Below, piece by piece: positions 9,255 to 18,399 of a stretch of 64,000 nt of DNA. Every line of letters starts with the position of its first letter. Within the stretch, counting starts at the first letter, position 1. Origin of the DNA: Lachnospiraceae bacterium A4 (GTDB taxonomy: Bacteria; Bacillota; Clostridia; Lachnospirales; Lachnospiraceae); NCBI GenBank assembly GCA_000403215.2, contig KE159527.1, forward strand, positions 258,114 through 322,113. Direction: 5' to 3'. The position numbers and the translations under genes are program-made. Under the pieces are notes generated by a model. That model ran no database searches and was not told the DNA's origin. It was given only the letters and a program-made list of their open reading frames with translations.

Positions 9255-11952
9255 GGATTAGAAGCACGCCTACTGAAAACATTGCACACACGATCAGCAT
9301 ACGATATTGTAAAGGGTCTCCTGTCTTTGGCGTGGAGTCCTTTATATGTTGTGTCCCTTTCGGCGCACTTGCAGAAGTAACGTTTGGCTTCTTAGTTGTT
9401 GTCTTTGTCACGGTGGACGAGCCAGATGAACTCTGCTGCACAGGCGTTGTCTTATTCTGGGTGACTGCGGCGGCCTGCGGTGCCGATGTTGTCACGGGCT
9501 GCGATGCAGAGGCAGAAGGCGCTGTCGGCTGTGATGCAGACGGTGTTCCCGCTGTGGGCTGTACTACAGCAGCAGAAGGCGATACTGTGGGCTGTGTCCC
9601 CGCAGATGGCTGTCCTCCCGCGGCGGGTGTTGTTCCCGTCCCGCTGGCGCCAAGTGCGATCGTCCCTTTGGCGGGTGTATTTGTACCGGAGGCTGCGCCT
9701 GTCTTATTTGCTGTGCCTGCATTTCCCGAGACAGTCGCCCCAAGTTTAATACTTCCAGACTCAGCGGTTGTCACAACAGAGCTTTCAGAATCCTTGGACG
9801 TGCCACTGTCCTTGTACACCAGATGCGTATACTGGTTTGCCAGCTCCTTCGCTTTGTTTTTAGCCTGTTCTGTCTTTCCTGTGATGGTAATATCCTTGGA
9901 TATATTTTTCACGCCGCTAAAGGCATTTTCCCTGACTTCTGATATTTTGTCCGGCAGCGTGATTGCTGAGATACTGCCCATGCTGGCAAACGCATCTTTT
10001 GCGATAATCGTGACTGTATTTGGAATTGTGACCTCCGCCACACTTCCGCTGTATTTGTACAATACATTGTTGGCGGCGTTTGTCGTAAATCCAGACGAGG
10101 TATAGTACCACCGTTTATATAGCGTCAAATCTTCTTTGACTGTCGATTCGGAATAAACATTGGTGCATTCCTTGTCTGTATACCAATTCGAATCTGTTGA
10201 ATAGTTCGAATACTTAAAGTTTGCAGACGAGCTGCTCTTGGGATACTCTGACGAGGAGATTCCCTTTCCGACTGGAATCTTTTTGGTCAGGCTCGCCGCA
10301 TCTGTATATGTCTTCCCGTCATAGGTTCCCGTATATCCGCCCCCGTTCATGTGGAACACGACGGTATTGCTCTTTTCCTCAAAGTGTGCATAGAGTGTGA
10401 GATCTTCTGTCACGGGTTTTCCCCATGCCTTGAATACTGATTTGGTATCGTCCTTGCTTGTGTACCAGCCCTTGAAGGTCTTATTTTTCATAGAAGGCTT
10501 CTTGGAAGGTTTCTCAAGCTTCTCATCTTCATACAGCTTTTTCTTCTCTGGAATATTGGCTGCCTTTTCATTTCCCTCTGTCGTGCTGTAGGTCACTGTA
10601 AAATACGCCCTTTCCGACTGCTCCCACTTTGCATAGATTGTTGTATCCTGCTCTATGATCTCATTGGCAAAATCCCATTCTTTTGTGCAGGCGTTGTCCT
10701 TGTACCAGCCCTTAAAAGTATATGTAGTCTCCTTTTTTTCGTCCTCCTTTGTGAGTGTGAAGTCGTCTTTTCTCAAAATTCGCGGCTGGCTGCCATCTAC
10801 AGACACCAGTTCGGAGACTGTGCGCCCGCTTTGTACCTGCCGTTTCTCCCCCGCGACGCCCGAAATGCCTGTGTCGAAAGTGACTGTATACTTCTGGTCT
10901 GGCTCTATGACAATGACGGAAGAGGATTCTGGTTCTGAGCTTTCTTCTGGCTGGCTCTCCGATTCACTCTCGGTCGGTTTGCTCTCTGACTCGCTCTCGG
11001 TCGGTTTGCTCTCTGACTCGCTCTCGGTCGGCTTACTTTCCGATTCACTTTCTTCTGACTGGCTGGCTTCCAATCCGCTTTCGGTTTTATCCGCTGTATT
11101 TCCTGCGCCCTCTTTAACTTCTGGCGCTTCCTCTGATACATTCTCTTTTGAAGTATCTTCCTTTGAAATATCTTCTGGCATATCGCTGAGATTCTGGATA
11201 CCTGCGATCTGCTCTGTCTTTTCAGCATCGAGATACTCGCTGTAGACAAGCTGTTCATATTCCTCCGCAAGCTGTTTTCCATAGGTCTTAGAGGCTTCGG
11301 TTCCAGCATCATAAATATAAATGATACTGCCATCTCTCACGCCGCTGAACGCATTCTTTTCGACCGTCTGAATCCCCGCCGGCAGTGTAACTGCCCTCAC
11401 CTCATCGAGCTGATCAAATGCCCCTGCCGCAATTGTCGAAACCGTCTGAGGTATCACCACATTTTTATCGCCACCATCATACTGATACAAGATTGCGCCG
11501 TCTGGACTAATATGAAATCCCTTGTCCGCCAAGGTTGTTCCGTCCGATGTAATATTGTACCACTTCTTATATAAAGTCGTGCTCTTTGTCACCTGACTGT
11601 CTGTATTATATTTATTTAGACATTCCTGATCTGTATACCATGTATCCGGCTCTGTCTTATAGCCCGCATAAGATGCGAGTTTATCATCTGGAAAACTGTC
11701 GATGGGCTTCCCGTCATCAATAACAAGAACGGGCGTTTTTTCCTGAAAGCTGTATCCATTGTAGGTTCCGCGAAAAGTTCCCCCATTCATGCTGAAGGTC
11801 ACGACATGCGCAGAGGTGTCATCGACCTGCATGTCTGCCTCTGTCATTTCCCGCACAATCTCCGCCTGCGCTTCCGGCATAGGCACCTGCGAAATAACGA
11901 TTGCCAAAATCATGAGACTTACCCCTAAAATGTTTTTTAATCTCCGATACAT
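9214..11952 (-). CDS. PKTGD-anchored surface protein with InlB B-type repeats and LRR-like modules
   Basis: A cell-wall protein of 912 residues with a signal peptide at about 1-30 (V-S-L-M-I-L-A-I-V-I-S). It holds several Listeria-Bacteroides (InlB B / Flg_new) repeats, marked by Y-T-F-K-G-W-Y-K-D and L-T-L-Y-A-H-F. Two BspA-like leucine-rich modules are also visible (V-V-I-P-Q-T-V-S-T-I-A-A-G-A-F and V-T-I-P-N-T-V-T-I-I-A-K-D-A-F). Low-complexity stretches are S-E-S-E-S-K-P-T-E repeats and a C-terminal Pro/Ala/Thr stalk. The sorting signal is P-K-T-G-D at 875-879, then a membrane helix and K-K-K-K. (S/P)PXTG-type motifs are known class B sortase substrates in Clostridioides difficile, so the class B sortase just upstream is its likely partner. 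The start follows AGAGGGG. Confidence 0.88.
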   Translation of the reverse strand: MYRRLKNILGVSLMILAIVISQVPMPEAQAEIVREMTEADMQVDDTSAHVVTFSMNGGTFRGTYNGYSFQEKTPVLVIDDGKPIDSFPDDKLASYAGYKTEPDTWYTDQECLNKYNTDSQVTKSTTLYKKWYNITSDGTTLADKGFHISPDGAILYQYDGGDKNVVIPQTVSTIAAGAFDQLDEVRAVTLPAGIQTVEKNAFSGVRDGSIIYIYDAGTEASKTYGKQLAEEYEQLVYSEYLDAEKTEQIAGIQNLSDMPEDISKEDTSKENVSEEAPEVKEGAGNTADKTESGLEASQSEESESESKPTESESESKPTESESESKPTESESESQPEESSEPESSSVIVIEPDQKYTVTFDTGISGVAGEKRQVQSGRTVSELVSVDGSQPRILRKDDFTLTKEDEKKETTYTFKGWYKDNACTKEWDFANEIIEQDTTIYAKWEQSERAYFTVTYSTTEGNEKAANIPEKKKLYEDEKLEKPSKKPSMKNKTFKGWYTSKDDTKSVFKAWGKPVTEDLTLYAHFEEKSNTVVFHMNGGGYTGTYDGKTYTDAASLTKKIPVGKGISSSEYPKSSSSANFKYSNYSTDSNWYTDKECTNVYSESTVKEDLTLYKRWYYTSSGFTTNAANNVLYKYSGSVAEVTIPNTVTIIAKDAFASMGSISAITLPDKISEVRENAFSGVKNISKDITITGKTEQAKNKAKELANQYTHLVYKDSGTSKDSESSVVTTAESGSIKLGATVSGNAGTANKTGAASGTNTPAKGTIALGASGTGTTPAAGGQPSAGTQPTVSPSAAVVQPTAGTPSASQPTAPSASASQPVTTSAPQAAAVTQNKTTPVQQSSSGSSTVTKTTTKKPNVTSASAPKGTQHIKDSTPKTGDPLQYRMLIVCAMFSVGVLLILTGNGKKKKFSAS

Positions 11953-12028
11953 ATAAATCCCCTCTTATCTTTATATATTTTCTCAATGTATTTTTTTCAA
12001 TATCATTTGTCTAAATCCTTATACTATA

Positions 12029-13192
12029 TCACGATACTTTTTTCGCGACCAGCACAAAACGTCCGTCCTCCTTATAATTATCACAGGTAGACAATATCAG
12101 GCAAGTATCGCCATATACGAATGTCTCCTCCGTCGTATAGATGGCATTGCTCAGCACATTTTCCTGAAATGCCTTAAAGTTCTCCTCTGTGCTAAGATCA
12201 ATCGCGTCATAGTACCGGAAAACATCTTCATCTTCATATGCCACACCGCTCAGCATCGCCGCCACTACCCGATATTCGCTCTCCTCATATAAGGTGTCGA
12301 AACGGATTGTCATATGCTCATCACAGAATGATTTCTCTTTATAGTTCTTGAGTGTGCCAAACATAACGCCCGTTCTCATATTATGGCCATATATGATAAA
12401 ATTCTGTGGCACATCTGCTGTACGAAGGTCAATGTTATTCCGATAATCCAGTATTAACAGACCATTTTTATCATGCTGCTGCTCAAAATTCTTGTCAAGA
12501 TAATAGTTGTTATCTCCGTCTCTTGTCATGACAGGGTAATCGATTTTGGTGCCCGGTATCCTAAGCCACCCTGCAAAATCTTGATTCTCCTCATATAGTT
12601 GTGTAAATTTGGGAAGAATCGCTGCCGTTATATCGTCTTGTTCCTCAGGCAGTATCGTTTCCTGCTCTGCTGTCTGGTATCCTTCCTTCTGCATTTCTGT
12701 TTTCGTTTGATTGTTATGCGATGTAGCTGGCTGCCCGCTGCTTGCCTCAGATGCCTCAAGAATTTTTTCCTGCAACTTCTTTGTCTGATAATTTGTCCTG
12801 AGATCCATCAATAAATTCCAGTTGATACATACAATACAAGATATGAGCACGACTGCCGAAACAATACACGCAATCTTACGATTAATAGATAACAATCGTT
12901 TTCTATTTTGCTTCTTTTGCCGTTTTCGCTGAATCGCCCTGTCAATCTGTTGTCGCTGCGCATCTGTTGTATTTTCATACAGACTTGATAAAAAGCTCTC
13001 GCCGGTTTCACTTTGAAAACATATGTTATCCTTCTGAATTTTATAGTAGATTTCCTGCGCTTGATGCATGGTCATCTTTTTCTTGCCGGACATGCCATGT
13101 GTCAATTGGCTGATCAACTGCAAATCATGTTCTACTGCCTTTGGGTCGTAGCCAGTGCTGTAGCTGTTATACTCTTTCCTGTAGGTCCCCAT
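12029..13192 (-). CDS. class B sortase, second paralogue
   Basis: 387 residues: a cytoplasmic N-terminal extension of about 110, one membrane segment near 107-127 (I-A-C-I-V-S-A-V-V-L-I), then the sortase domain. His270 (Y-G-H-N-M), Cys370 (I-L-S-T-C) and Arg378 (G-R-F-V-L-V) form the active site. D-Y-P-V-M and N-G-L-L-I-L-D are class B marks. It lies 76 bases upstream of the PKTGD protein gene on the same strand, the classic arrangement of a dedicated sortase and its substrate. The domain organisation matches the sortase at 221-1423, so the pair arose by duplication. The start follows AGGTGTGAACA. Confidence 0.9.
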   Translation of the reverse strand: MGTYRKEYNSYSTGYDPKAVEHDLQLISQLTHGMSGKKKMTMHQAQEIYYKIQKDNICFQSETGESFLSSLYENTTDAQRQQIDRAIQRKRQKKQNRKRLLSINRKIACIVSAVVLISCIVCINWNLLMDLRTNYQTKKLQEKILEASEASSGQPATSHNNQTKTEMQKEGYQTAEQETILPEEQDDITAAILPKFTQLYEENQDFAGWLRIPGTKIDYPVMTRDGDNNYYLDKNFEQQHDKNGLLILDYRNNIDLRTADVPQNFIIYGHNMRTGVMFGTLKNYKEKSFCDEHMTIRFDTLYEESEYRVVAAMLSGVAYEDEDVFRYYDAIDLSTEENFKAFQENVLSNAIYTTEETFVYGDTCLILSTCDNYKEDGRFVLVAKKVS

Positions 13193-13253
13193 TGTTCACA
13201 CCTATTGTATACTTTTTATGTAACCTTAAACATAACTAATATATCACAAAAAA

Positions 13254-13277
13254 AAGAAATTGTATAGACAATTTCTT
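13254..13277 (-). terminator. intrinsic terminator after the leuS operon
   Basis: AAGAAATTGT pairs perfectly with ACAATTTCTT across a 4-base loop. On the minus strand the stem is followed by eight T residues. It closes the leuS / LeuRS-like transcription unit 20 bases after the stop at 13298. Confidence 0.85.
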
Positions 13278-13297
13278 AAATTTATTTTGCAAAATTA

Positions 13298-14146
13298 TTA
13301 TTTCAGCCTCACCCACAACAGCTTACACAAATCTGGTGCATACGGCGCCAGCAGAATCACAAATTTGCGGCAGCATTCGGCAACATCAGGATGAAAATGC
13401 GCATCTGCTTCCTCATGCATCTCATGTGCTGCTTCTGTTCTGCCATGCGGCACAGCCGTCTCAACTGCATGGGAGCGGAGTTCACTAATAATATCACTTG
13501 TTTTTAATTCTTTCTGAAAAACTGTCAGAAGCGTCATCAGTGCCGCTACGATATGATGGCGGTTTGGCATGGTATTTCCGCGGCATATACAGCTTCTGAT
13601 TTTGGCGTCGGTGGTCTCCAGCGCCTTTTCAAGCCGGCGCACACTTTCAGCCGGAAATGTTTCTTCATTATAATGCCCCTTCCTGTTCCACAGATCGGCG
13701 GCAAGAAGCATTCTTCTGGTTCTGCCAAGAAATTTATAGATGCCCTCCAATGCGCCCTCCTGCCAGCTCTCGTAATACGGCGCATCATTTTCTTTTGGTG
13801 TCTGTTCAAATAACAGATATAATCTTAAACAGTCTGTACCGTAATCCATCACCAAATCATCATCAAATACGCGTGCGCCTGTCTCCTCCAGCCAGTTGCG
13901 CAAAGCAGTCTTTTTTAACAACAACTGTTCTTCTTGCTGTATCGTTCCTTTTGATGTCTGTGTATCGCCACACAGAGCACAGTTTTTCTCTCCTGTCTGC
14001 GCGCTGTCAATGCGGCACGCCAATGACAGCGTTTCCCTGCATCGGCGTGCGCATGAAAAACTGTCGGGAAGCTCACACCCCGACAGTTTTTTGGCATTGT
14101 ATTCAATCTCTCTGTGATTCATTGGCGTCAAAATATCATCGAACAT
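13298..14146 (-). CDS. leucyl-tRNA synthetase-like C-terminal domain protein
   Basis: 282 residues from the ATG at 14146, preceded by AACGGAGGCGAAT; a GTG at 14170 that overlaps the leuS stop is an alternative. The centre (D-Y-G-T-D-C-L-R-L-Y, then E-G-I-Y-K-F-L-G-R-T-R-R-M) aligns by eye with the leuS stretch F-G-A-D-T-L-R-T-Y ... [11 protein letters not shown]. The end (V-I-L-L-A-P-Y-A-P-D-L-C-K-L-L-W) matches [24 protein letters not shown] and the editing domain are absent, so it cannot charge tRNA alone. Cys pairs (C-A-R-R-C, C-A-L-C) may bind zinc. It may be a regulator, an accessory tRNA-binding protein or a decaying paralogue; it is intact and directly downstream of leuS. Confidence 0.7.
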   Translation of the reverse strand: MFDDILTPMNHREIEYNAKKLSGCELPDSFSCARRCRETLSLACRIDSAQTGEKNCALCGDTQTSKGTIQQEEQLLLKKTALRNWLEETGARVFDDDLVMDYGTDCLRLYLLFEQTPKENDAPYYESWQEGALEGIYKFLGRTRRMLLAADLWNRKGHYNEETFPAESVRRLEKALETTDAKIRSCICRGNTMPNRHHIVAALMTLLTVFQKELKTSDIISELRSHAVETAVPHGRTEAAHEMHEEADAHFHPDVAECCRKFVILLAPYAPDLCKLLWVRLK

Positions 14147-14169
14147 ATTCGCCTCCGTTGGGTGGAGCA

Positions 14170-16587
14170 CTAATTTTTTGCCACAATGTTTAGGATTCTG
14201 CCCTTTACATAAATTTCCTTCACAATGTTCTTGCCTGCTGTAAGCTCTGCAATGACAGGAATAACATGTGCTTTTTCTTTGACAGAAGCCTCGTCCTCAT
14301 CGAGTCCGACCATCAATGTCGCCTTCACTTTGCCGTTAATCTGCACGGCAATCTCCACTGTGGACTCCACCGTCTTTGCCTCATCATACTCCGGCCACTT
14401 CTGCTGGTAAGCTCTGCCATTGCCAAAGTACATCTCCCAGAGCTCCTCCGTCATGTGCGGCGCTACCGGATTCAGCAGTAAAATCAACGTTGCATATTCA
14501 TCCTTTGTGATGCTGTTTGCCTTGTAAAAATCATTGACAAGCGCCATCATTGCCGCAATCGCCGTGTTAAATTTCAGTCCCTCAAAATCATTGGAAACTT
14601 TCTTGATGGTCTGGTGAATCTTCGTCTCGATCTCAGAGCGGTAGCCGTCTCCTTCAGTCATCATGTCCTGAAGTTTCCAGACACGGTCAAGAAAACGTCT
14701 GCATCCTTTCACGCCCTCCATGCTCCATGCAGCGCTCAGATCAAACGCGCCGATAAACATTTCATACGTTCTGAGTGTGTCCGCGCCAAACTCGTCCACC
14801 ACGTCATCCGGGTTCACCACATTCCCTCTTGACTTGGACATCTTTTCTCCGTTTTCACCCAGAATCATACCATGTGAGGTACGTTTTCGGTAAGGCTCGT
14901 CGCAGGGCACTAAGTTCTGGTCATAGAGGAACTTATGCCAGAATCTTGAATAGAGCAGATGAAGTGTAGTATGCTCCATACCGCCGTTGTACCAGTCTAC
15001 AGGCATCCAGTACTCGAGCGCTTCCTTTGATGCAAACTCCTTGTCATTGTCAGGGTCAATATAGCGCAGGAAATACCATGAGGAACCCGCCCACTGCGGC
15101 ATGGTATCTGTCTCGCGCTCAGCCTTGCCGCCGCACTTCGGACAGGTTGTCTCCACCCAGTCGCGCATTGCCGCAAGCGGTGACTCCCCTGTATCGGTAG
15201 GCATATAGCTCTCCACCTCTGGAAGCCGCAGCGGCAGCTCACGCTCGTCAAGCGGGACATATCCGCAGCAAGGACACTTTACAATCGGAATCGGCTCACC
15301 CCAGTAACGCTGGCGGGAAAATACCCAGTCACGAAGCTTGAAATTAACCTTTCTATGCCCGATTCCTTTTTCCTCCAGCCACTTTGTAACTGCTTCCTTG
15401 GCGTCCTTTACTTCCATTCCATTCAAAAAATCAGAGTTGCAGAGTTTTCCTGTCGCAACATCTGTAAATGCCTCATTCTGGACATCACCGCCCGCAACGA
15501 CCTCTATGATCGGAAGCCCAAATTTCTTTGCAAAATCCCAGTCCCTTGTATCGTGTGCCGGAACTGCCATGATTGCGCCTGTTCCGTATGACATCAGTAC
15601 ATAGTCTGAGACCCACACAGGAATTTCCTTGTTGTTGACAGGGTTGATCGCTGAAATACCATTGATGCATACACCCGTCTTGTCCTTCGCAAGCTCTGTG
15701 CGCTCGAAGTCAGATTTCTTGGAAGCCTGCTCACGGTAAGCTGCGATCTCGTCATAATTTCCGATTTCCGCCTTATACTTCTCGATCAGAGGATGTTCCG
15801 GCGAGATGACCATGTACGTCGCGCCAAACAATGTATCTGGTCTTGTCGTATAGATTAACAGGGTCTCGTCCTTGTCCTTAATCCTGAACTCTACCTCCGC
15901 GCCTTCGGAACGCCCAATCCAGTTTTTCTGGGAAACCTTGACCTTCTCAATATAATCCACATGGTCAAGCCCTTCAATTAACTTGTCGGCATAATCCGTA
16001 ATTTTGAGCATCCACTGGGACTGCATCTTTCGGATGACCTCGGAACCACAGCGCTCGCACACGCCGTTTACAACCTCCTCGTTGGCAAGACCAACCTTGC
16101 ATGAGGTACAGAAGTTAATCGGCATCTCGCTCTTGTAGGCAAGCCCTTTCTTGAAAAGCTGTAAGAAAATCCACTGAGTCCACTTATAATAATTTTCATC
16201 GGTGGTATTCACTTCTTTTGTCCAGTCAAACGAATAGCCGAGCGCCTTTAACTGGTTCTTGAAATGTTCCACGTTATTCTTTGTCACAATCTTTGGATGA
16301 ATCTTGTTCTTGATCGCATAGTTTTCAGTCGGGAGTCCAAACGCGTCCCACCCCATCGGAAACAGTACATTGTAGCCCTGCATTCTGCGCTTTCTTGACA
16401 CGATATCCATCGCCGTGTATGGTCTGGGATGCCCTACGTGAAGCCCCTGCCCTGACGGATACGGAAACTCTACAAGCGCATAGTACTTTGGCTTTGTCTT
16501 ATCCACGCCAACTTTGAAGGCTTCCTCCTTGTCCCATATATCCTGCCATTTTTTCTCAATGTCCTTTGGAGAATACTCTTTGCTCAT
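14170..16587 (-). CDS. leuS: leucyl-tRNA synthetase
   Basis: Attaches leucine to its tRNA in the cytoplasm. At 805 residues it is full length for a bacterial LeuRS. The HIGH-type motif reads H-V-G-H in [11 protein letters not shown] and the KMSKS motif is in [10 protein letters not shown]. Two Cys-rich zinc-type loops are visible (C-T-S-C...C-E-R-C and C-P-C-C...C-P-K-C), and the editing-domain signature [11 protein letters not shown] precedes [12 protein letters not shown]. The start follows AAGAAGGAGTAAAGAGAG. It leads a two-gene unit with the LeuRS-like protein. Confidence 0.98.
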   Translation of the reverse strand: MSKEYSPKDIEKKWQDIWDKEEAFKVGVDKTKPKYYALVEFPYPSGQGLHVGHPRPYTAMDIVSRKRRMQGYNVLFPMGWDAFGLPTENYAIKNKIHPKIVTKNNVEHFKNQLKALGYSFDWTKEVNTTDENYYKWTQWIFLQLFKKGLAYKSEMPINFCTSCKVGLANEEVVNGVCERCGSEVIRKMQSQWMLKITDYADKLIEGLDHVDYIEKVKVSQKNWIGRSEGAEVEFRIKDKDETLLIYTTRPDTLFGATYMVISPEHPLIEKYKAEIGNYDEIAAYREQASKKSDFERTELAKDKTGVCINGISAINPVNNKEIPVWVSDYVLMSYGTGAIMAVPAHDTRDWDFAKKFGLPIIEVVAGGDVQNEAFTDVATGKLCNSDFLNGMEVKDAKEAVTKWLEEKGIGHRKVNFKLRDWVFSRQRYWGEPIPIVKCPCCGYVPLDERELPLRLPEVESYMPTDTGESPLAAMRDWVETTCPKCGGKAERETDTMPQWAGSSWYFLRYIDPDNDKEFASKEALEYWMPVDWYNGGMEHTTLHLLYSRFWHKFLYDQNLVPCDEPYRKRTSHGMILGENGEKMSKSRGNVVNPDDVVDEFGADTLRTYEMFIGAFDLSAAWSMEGVKGCRRFLDRVWKLQDMMTEGDGYRSEIETKIHQTIKKVSNDFEGLKFNTAIAAMMALVNDFYKANSITKDEYATLILLLNPVAPHMTEELWEMYFGNGRAYQQKWPEYDEAKTVESTVEIAVQINGKVKATLMVGLDEDEASVKEKAHVIPVIAELTAGKNIVKEIYVKGRILNIVAKN

Positions 16588-16670
16588 CTCTCTTTACTCC
16601 TTCTTGACACCCTTCCATCGCAAAGGGCGCTTATTTTTCTTATATTTTCGATGCGATATACTCATGTGTT

Positions 16671-16699
16671 ATTGTATCGCAATTGTTTTTAGATTGCAA
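16671..16699 (-). promoter_or_regulatory. leuS promoter
   Basis: On the minus strand TTGCAA (16699-16694), a 17-base spacer, then TACAAT (16676-16671). This gives a leader of roughly 75 bases. I looked for a T-box leader, as expected for many Firmicute tRNA-synthetase genes, and found neither the room nor its AGGGUGG-type core here. Confidence 0.65.
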
Positions 16700-16778
16700 G
16701 TTTTTATCTGATCCGTTTTTCATTTTGCCCTTATTACATTACTATTCACGGCCCAGAAGCTGCTCTTAGGAACTGTTC

Positions 16779-16864
16779 GGGGCGATATTCAGAATTTTGC
16801 TTCGCAAAAATCGCCCCTCACTCCTGAATCATGTTTTCACGGAATGCGCAGTTCAGCGCATTCC
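16779..16864. repeat. tandem palindromic hairpins in the leuS upstream spacer
   Basis: Two strong stem-loops stand side by side. At 16779-16817 an outer GGGGCGAT/ATCGCCCC stem encloses a perfect inner hairpin TTTTGCTTCGCAAAA. At 16841-16864 GGAATGCGC and GCGCATTCC pair around a 6-base loop. They lie between the zeta-toxin remnant and leuS and look like a REP/MITE-type intergenic repeat or a two-way transcription barrier. The remainder of 16700-16939 shows no gene. Confidence 0.5.
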
Positions 16865-16939
16865 TGACCTGTGAATTGTAATCTTATTACATATCAATCC
16901 ACAGCCGCATTCCTGTTGCGCCAACAGCTACGCTGTGAT

Positions 16940-17349
16940 CTAATTCAAATTCTTTCTTTCCATAGTTGAAATATCGGTCAAAGCGCATACATCTTCATAG
17001 TGCCAATCATCACACTCATCAAAATATATCCGTTCTTTTCGTTTCTTAAAGATTCGGAAAGGTCTACTGGCAGAGTTGTCATATATATGGCAAATATCAC
17101 AAACTTTGATTAGCTCCTTAACCAACGCTAAAGCCTTATCATATCTTGCAACTATTTTTTCTTCTGGTACATCATGCCCGCCTGATTCTACTCTCGCCTT
17201 TACACGCCATACATTAATCATGGAATCCACTGTCAAAATATAGTTTAACAGCATCAGGTTTCGTTCTGTTGACAACACTGTTTCAAAACAAAATTCCTGC
17301 ATTTGTTCCAAGTGTTCTTCTCGTTGCTTTTCTGCTAATTGCGCCGCTT
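16940..17349 (-). pseudogene. zeta-toxin kinase remnant lacking its P-loop
   Basis: The reading frame from about 17349 gives D-L-E-A-A-Q-L-A-E-K-Q, then F-C-F-E-T-V-L-S-T, R-V-K-A-R-V-E-S-G-G-H-D-V-P and I-Y-D-N-S. These are the middle and C-terminal signatures of zeta-toxin family UDP-N-acetylglucosamine kinases. The first 50 or so residues, which carry the GxxxxGKS/T ATP site, are missing. The frame instead runs straight into the end of the upstream antitoxin-like gene with no good start codon. A deletion at the antitoxin/toxin junction explains this, and the product should be inactive. The first usable in-frame start is a TTG at 17311. Confidence 0.7.
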
Positions 17350-17583
17350 CTAAGTCCGTACATTGGCTTTCTTTGAAATTCGCTCACTATAGCGCTCCTT
17401 CCTCATCCTTCTTCCTACTTCTTTCCGTGTTCCATCATCATTTTCCTGATATATAATCTGACTTTGCCTGTCATATACAACAATCGGAACCCCTAACACT
17501 CTATTTTTCTCTAACTCAATTCTTACCGCTTCATTCGCACGCTTCATGACTGCTTCATCTGAAATATAGTCTTCTCGTTTCAT
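17350..17583 (-). CDS. small antitoxin-like protein paired with the zeta-toxin remnant
   Basis: 77 residues from the ATG at 17583, after GAAAGGAACAGTCT; an in-frame upstream extension lacks a ribosome site. The sequence (M-K-R-E-D-Y-I-S-D-E-A-V-M-K-R-A-N-E-A-V) is helical and charged. A middle segment, V-L-G-V-P-I-V-V-Y-D, is followed by a conserved Arg/Lys tail. Small proteins of this look commonly precede zeta-toxin genes in Firmicutes and are presumed antitoxins; I infer the role from that context. Its own C-terminus abuts the deletion in the toxin, so its last residues may be altered. Confidence 0.6.
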   Translation of the reverse strand: MKREDYISDEAVMKRANEAVRIELEKNRVLGVPIVVYDRQSQIIYQENDDGTRKEVGRRMRKERYSERISKKANVRT

Positions 17584-17692
17584 AGACTGTTCCTTTCTTC
17601 TCCACGCATTCGTTCTAATAAGCATCTTTTAATGCCAATGACCGCAAATATTTCATTTCTTAGATTCTTTTTCATTCCAGCGCCCTGAACTG

Positions 17693-18298
17693 TTATTTTC
17701 CTGTTTTCATTTCCACAGCCTTGATAATCAGCTCCGCACACTGCGTCTTGGTAAAAGTGCCGGAATCAAGCGAGAGGGTATAGTTCTCGACTTTTCCCCA
17801 CTCCTGCTGTGTAAAATACCGGTGGTATGTGGCTCTTGAGCGGTCTTTTTGCTCGAGTTCCTTTTGGATACGCTCTGCCTGGTCTGTCACGCCCTCATGG
17901 CGCTGCACCCGTTTCACACGATGTTCCATGCTCGCGTGAATAAAAACATGAAAGGCATCATCGCGCTCCCTCAGGATATAGTCCGCACCGCGCCCGACAA
18001 TCACGCAGTTTCCTTTCTCGGCAATGGAATTGATTACTTTTTCCTGTGCATCCCTGATTTCCTCATAGGGAACTTCTGCTTTCCTGTAATGTGGCACGAA
18101 ACCGCTCTTCATGTCGATATAATCCTGATCGGACATGTTTTCACCATTTTCCAGAATCAATTTTTCGTCTATCCCCATGCTGGCCGCCACGGACGCCACG
18201 ATTTCCTTGTCGTAAAACTCATATCCCAATTTCTCTGCCAAAAGCCTGCCTACCGTGTGTCCGCCGCTTCCTGTCTGCCTGCTGATTGTGATGATCAT
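17693..18298 (-). CDS. cytidylate kinase-like family protein
   Basis: 201 residues from the ATG at 18298, preceded by AAAGGAGGCGGAAAGT; an in-frame start 7 codons upstream has no ribosome site. The opening I-I-T-I-S-R-Q-T-G-S-G-G-H-T-V-G carries the P-loop typical of cytidylate-kinase-like proteins. Next come G-Y-E-F-Y-D-K-E-I-V, the I-V-G-R-G-A-D-Y-I-L core and R-V-K-R-V-Q-R-H-E-G. True Cmk usually continues into rpsA-type context, which is not seen here, so the substrate is uncertain. Such proteins are widespread in Clostridia as stand-alone predicted nucleotide kinases. No operon partner is evident. Confidence 0.85.
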   Translation of the reverse strand: MIITISRQTGSGGHTVGRLLAEKLGYEFYDKEIVASVAASMGIDEKLILENGENMSDQDYIDMKSGFVPHYRKAEVPYEEIRDAQEKVINSIAEKGNCVIVGRGADYILRERDDAFHVFIHASMEHRVKRVQRHEGVTDQAERIQKELEQKDRSRATYHRYFTQQEWGKVENYTLSLDSGTFTKTQCAELIIKAVEMKTGK

Positions 18299-18399
18299 AC
18301 TTTCCGCCTCCTTTTGCATTGTTCAAATATACCCTGTTATCACTGCTCTTCCAAAAACTCTATTGTAGTTATTTTACTCCATATGAAAACGGTTGTCTA

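Noticed and set aside
9332-10105. 257-codon forward frame rich in Val/Cys/Ala
   Set aside because: It is antisense to the Pro/Ala/Thr stalk of the PKTGD protein; composition mirrors that low-complexity region and there is no start signal.
16588-16939. T-box riboswitch for leuS
   Set aside because: The mapped promoter leaves only about 75 leader bases and no T-box core or antiterminator was seen; the strong hairpins lie upstream of that promoter.
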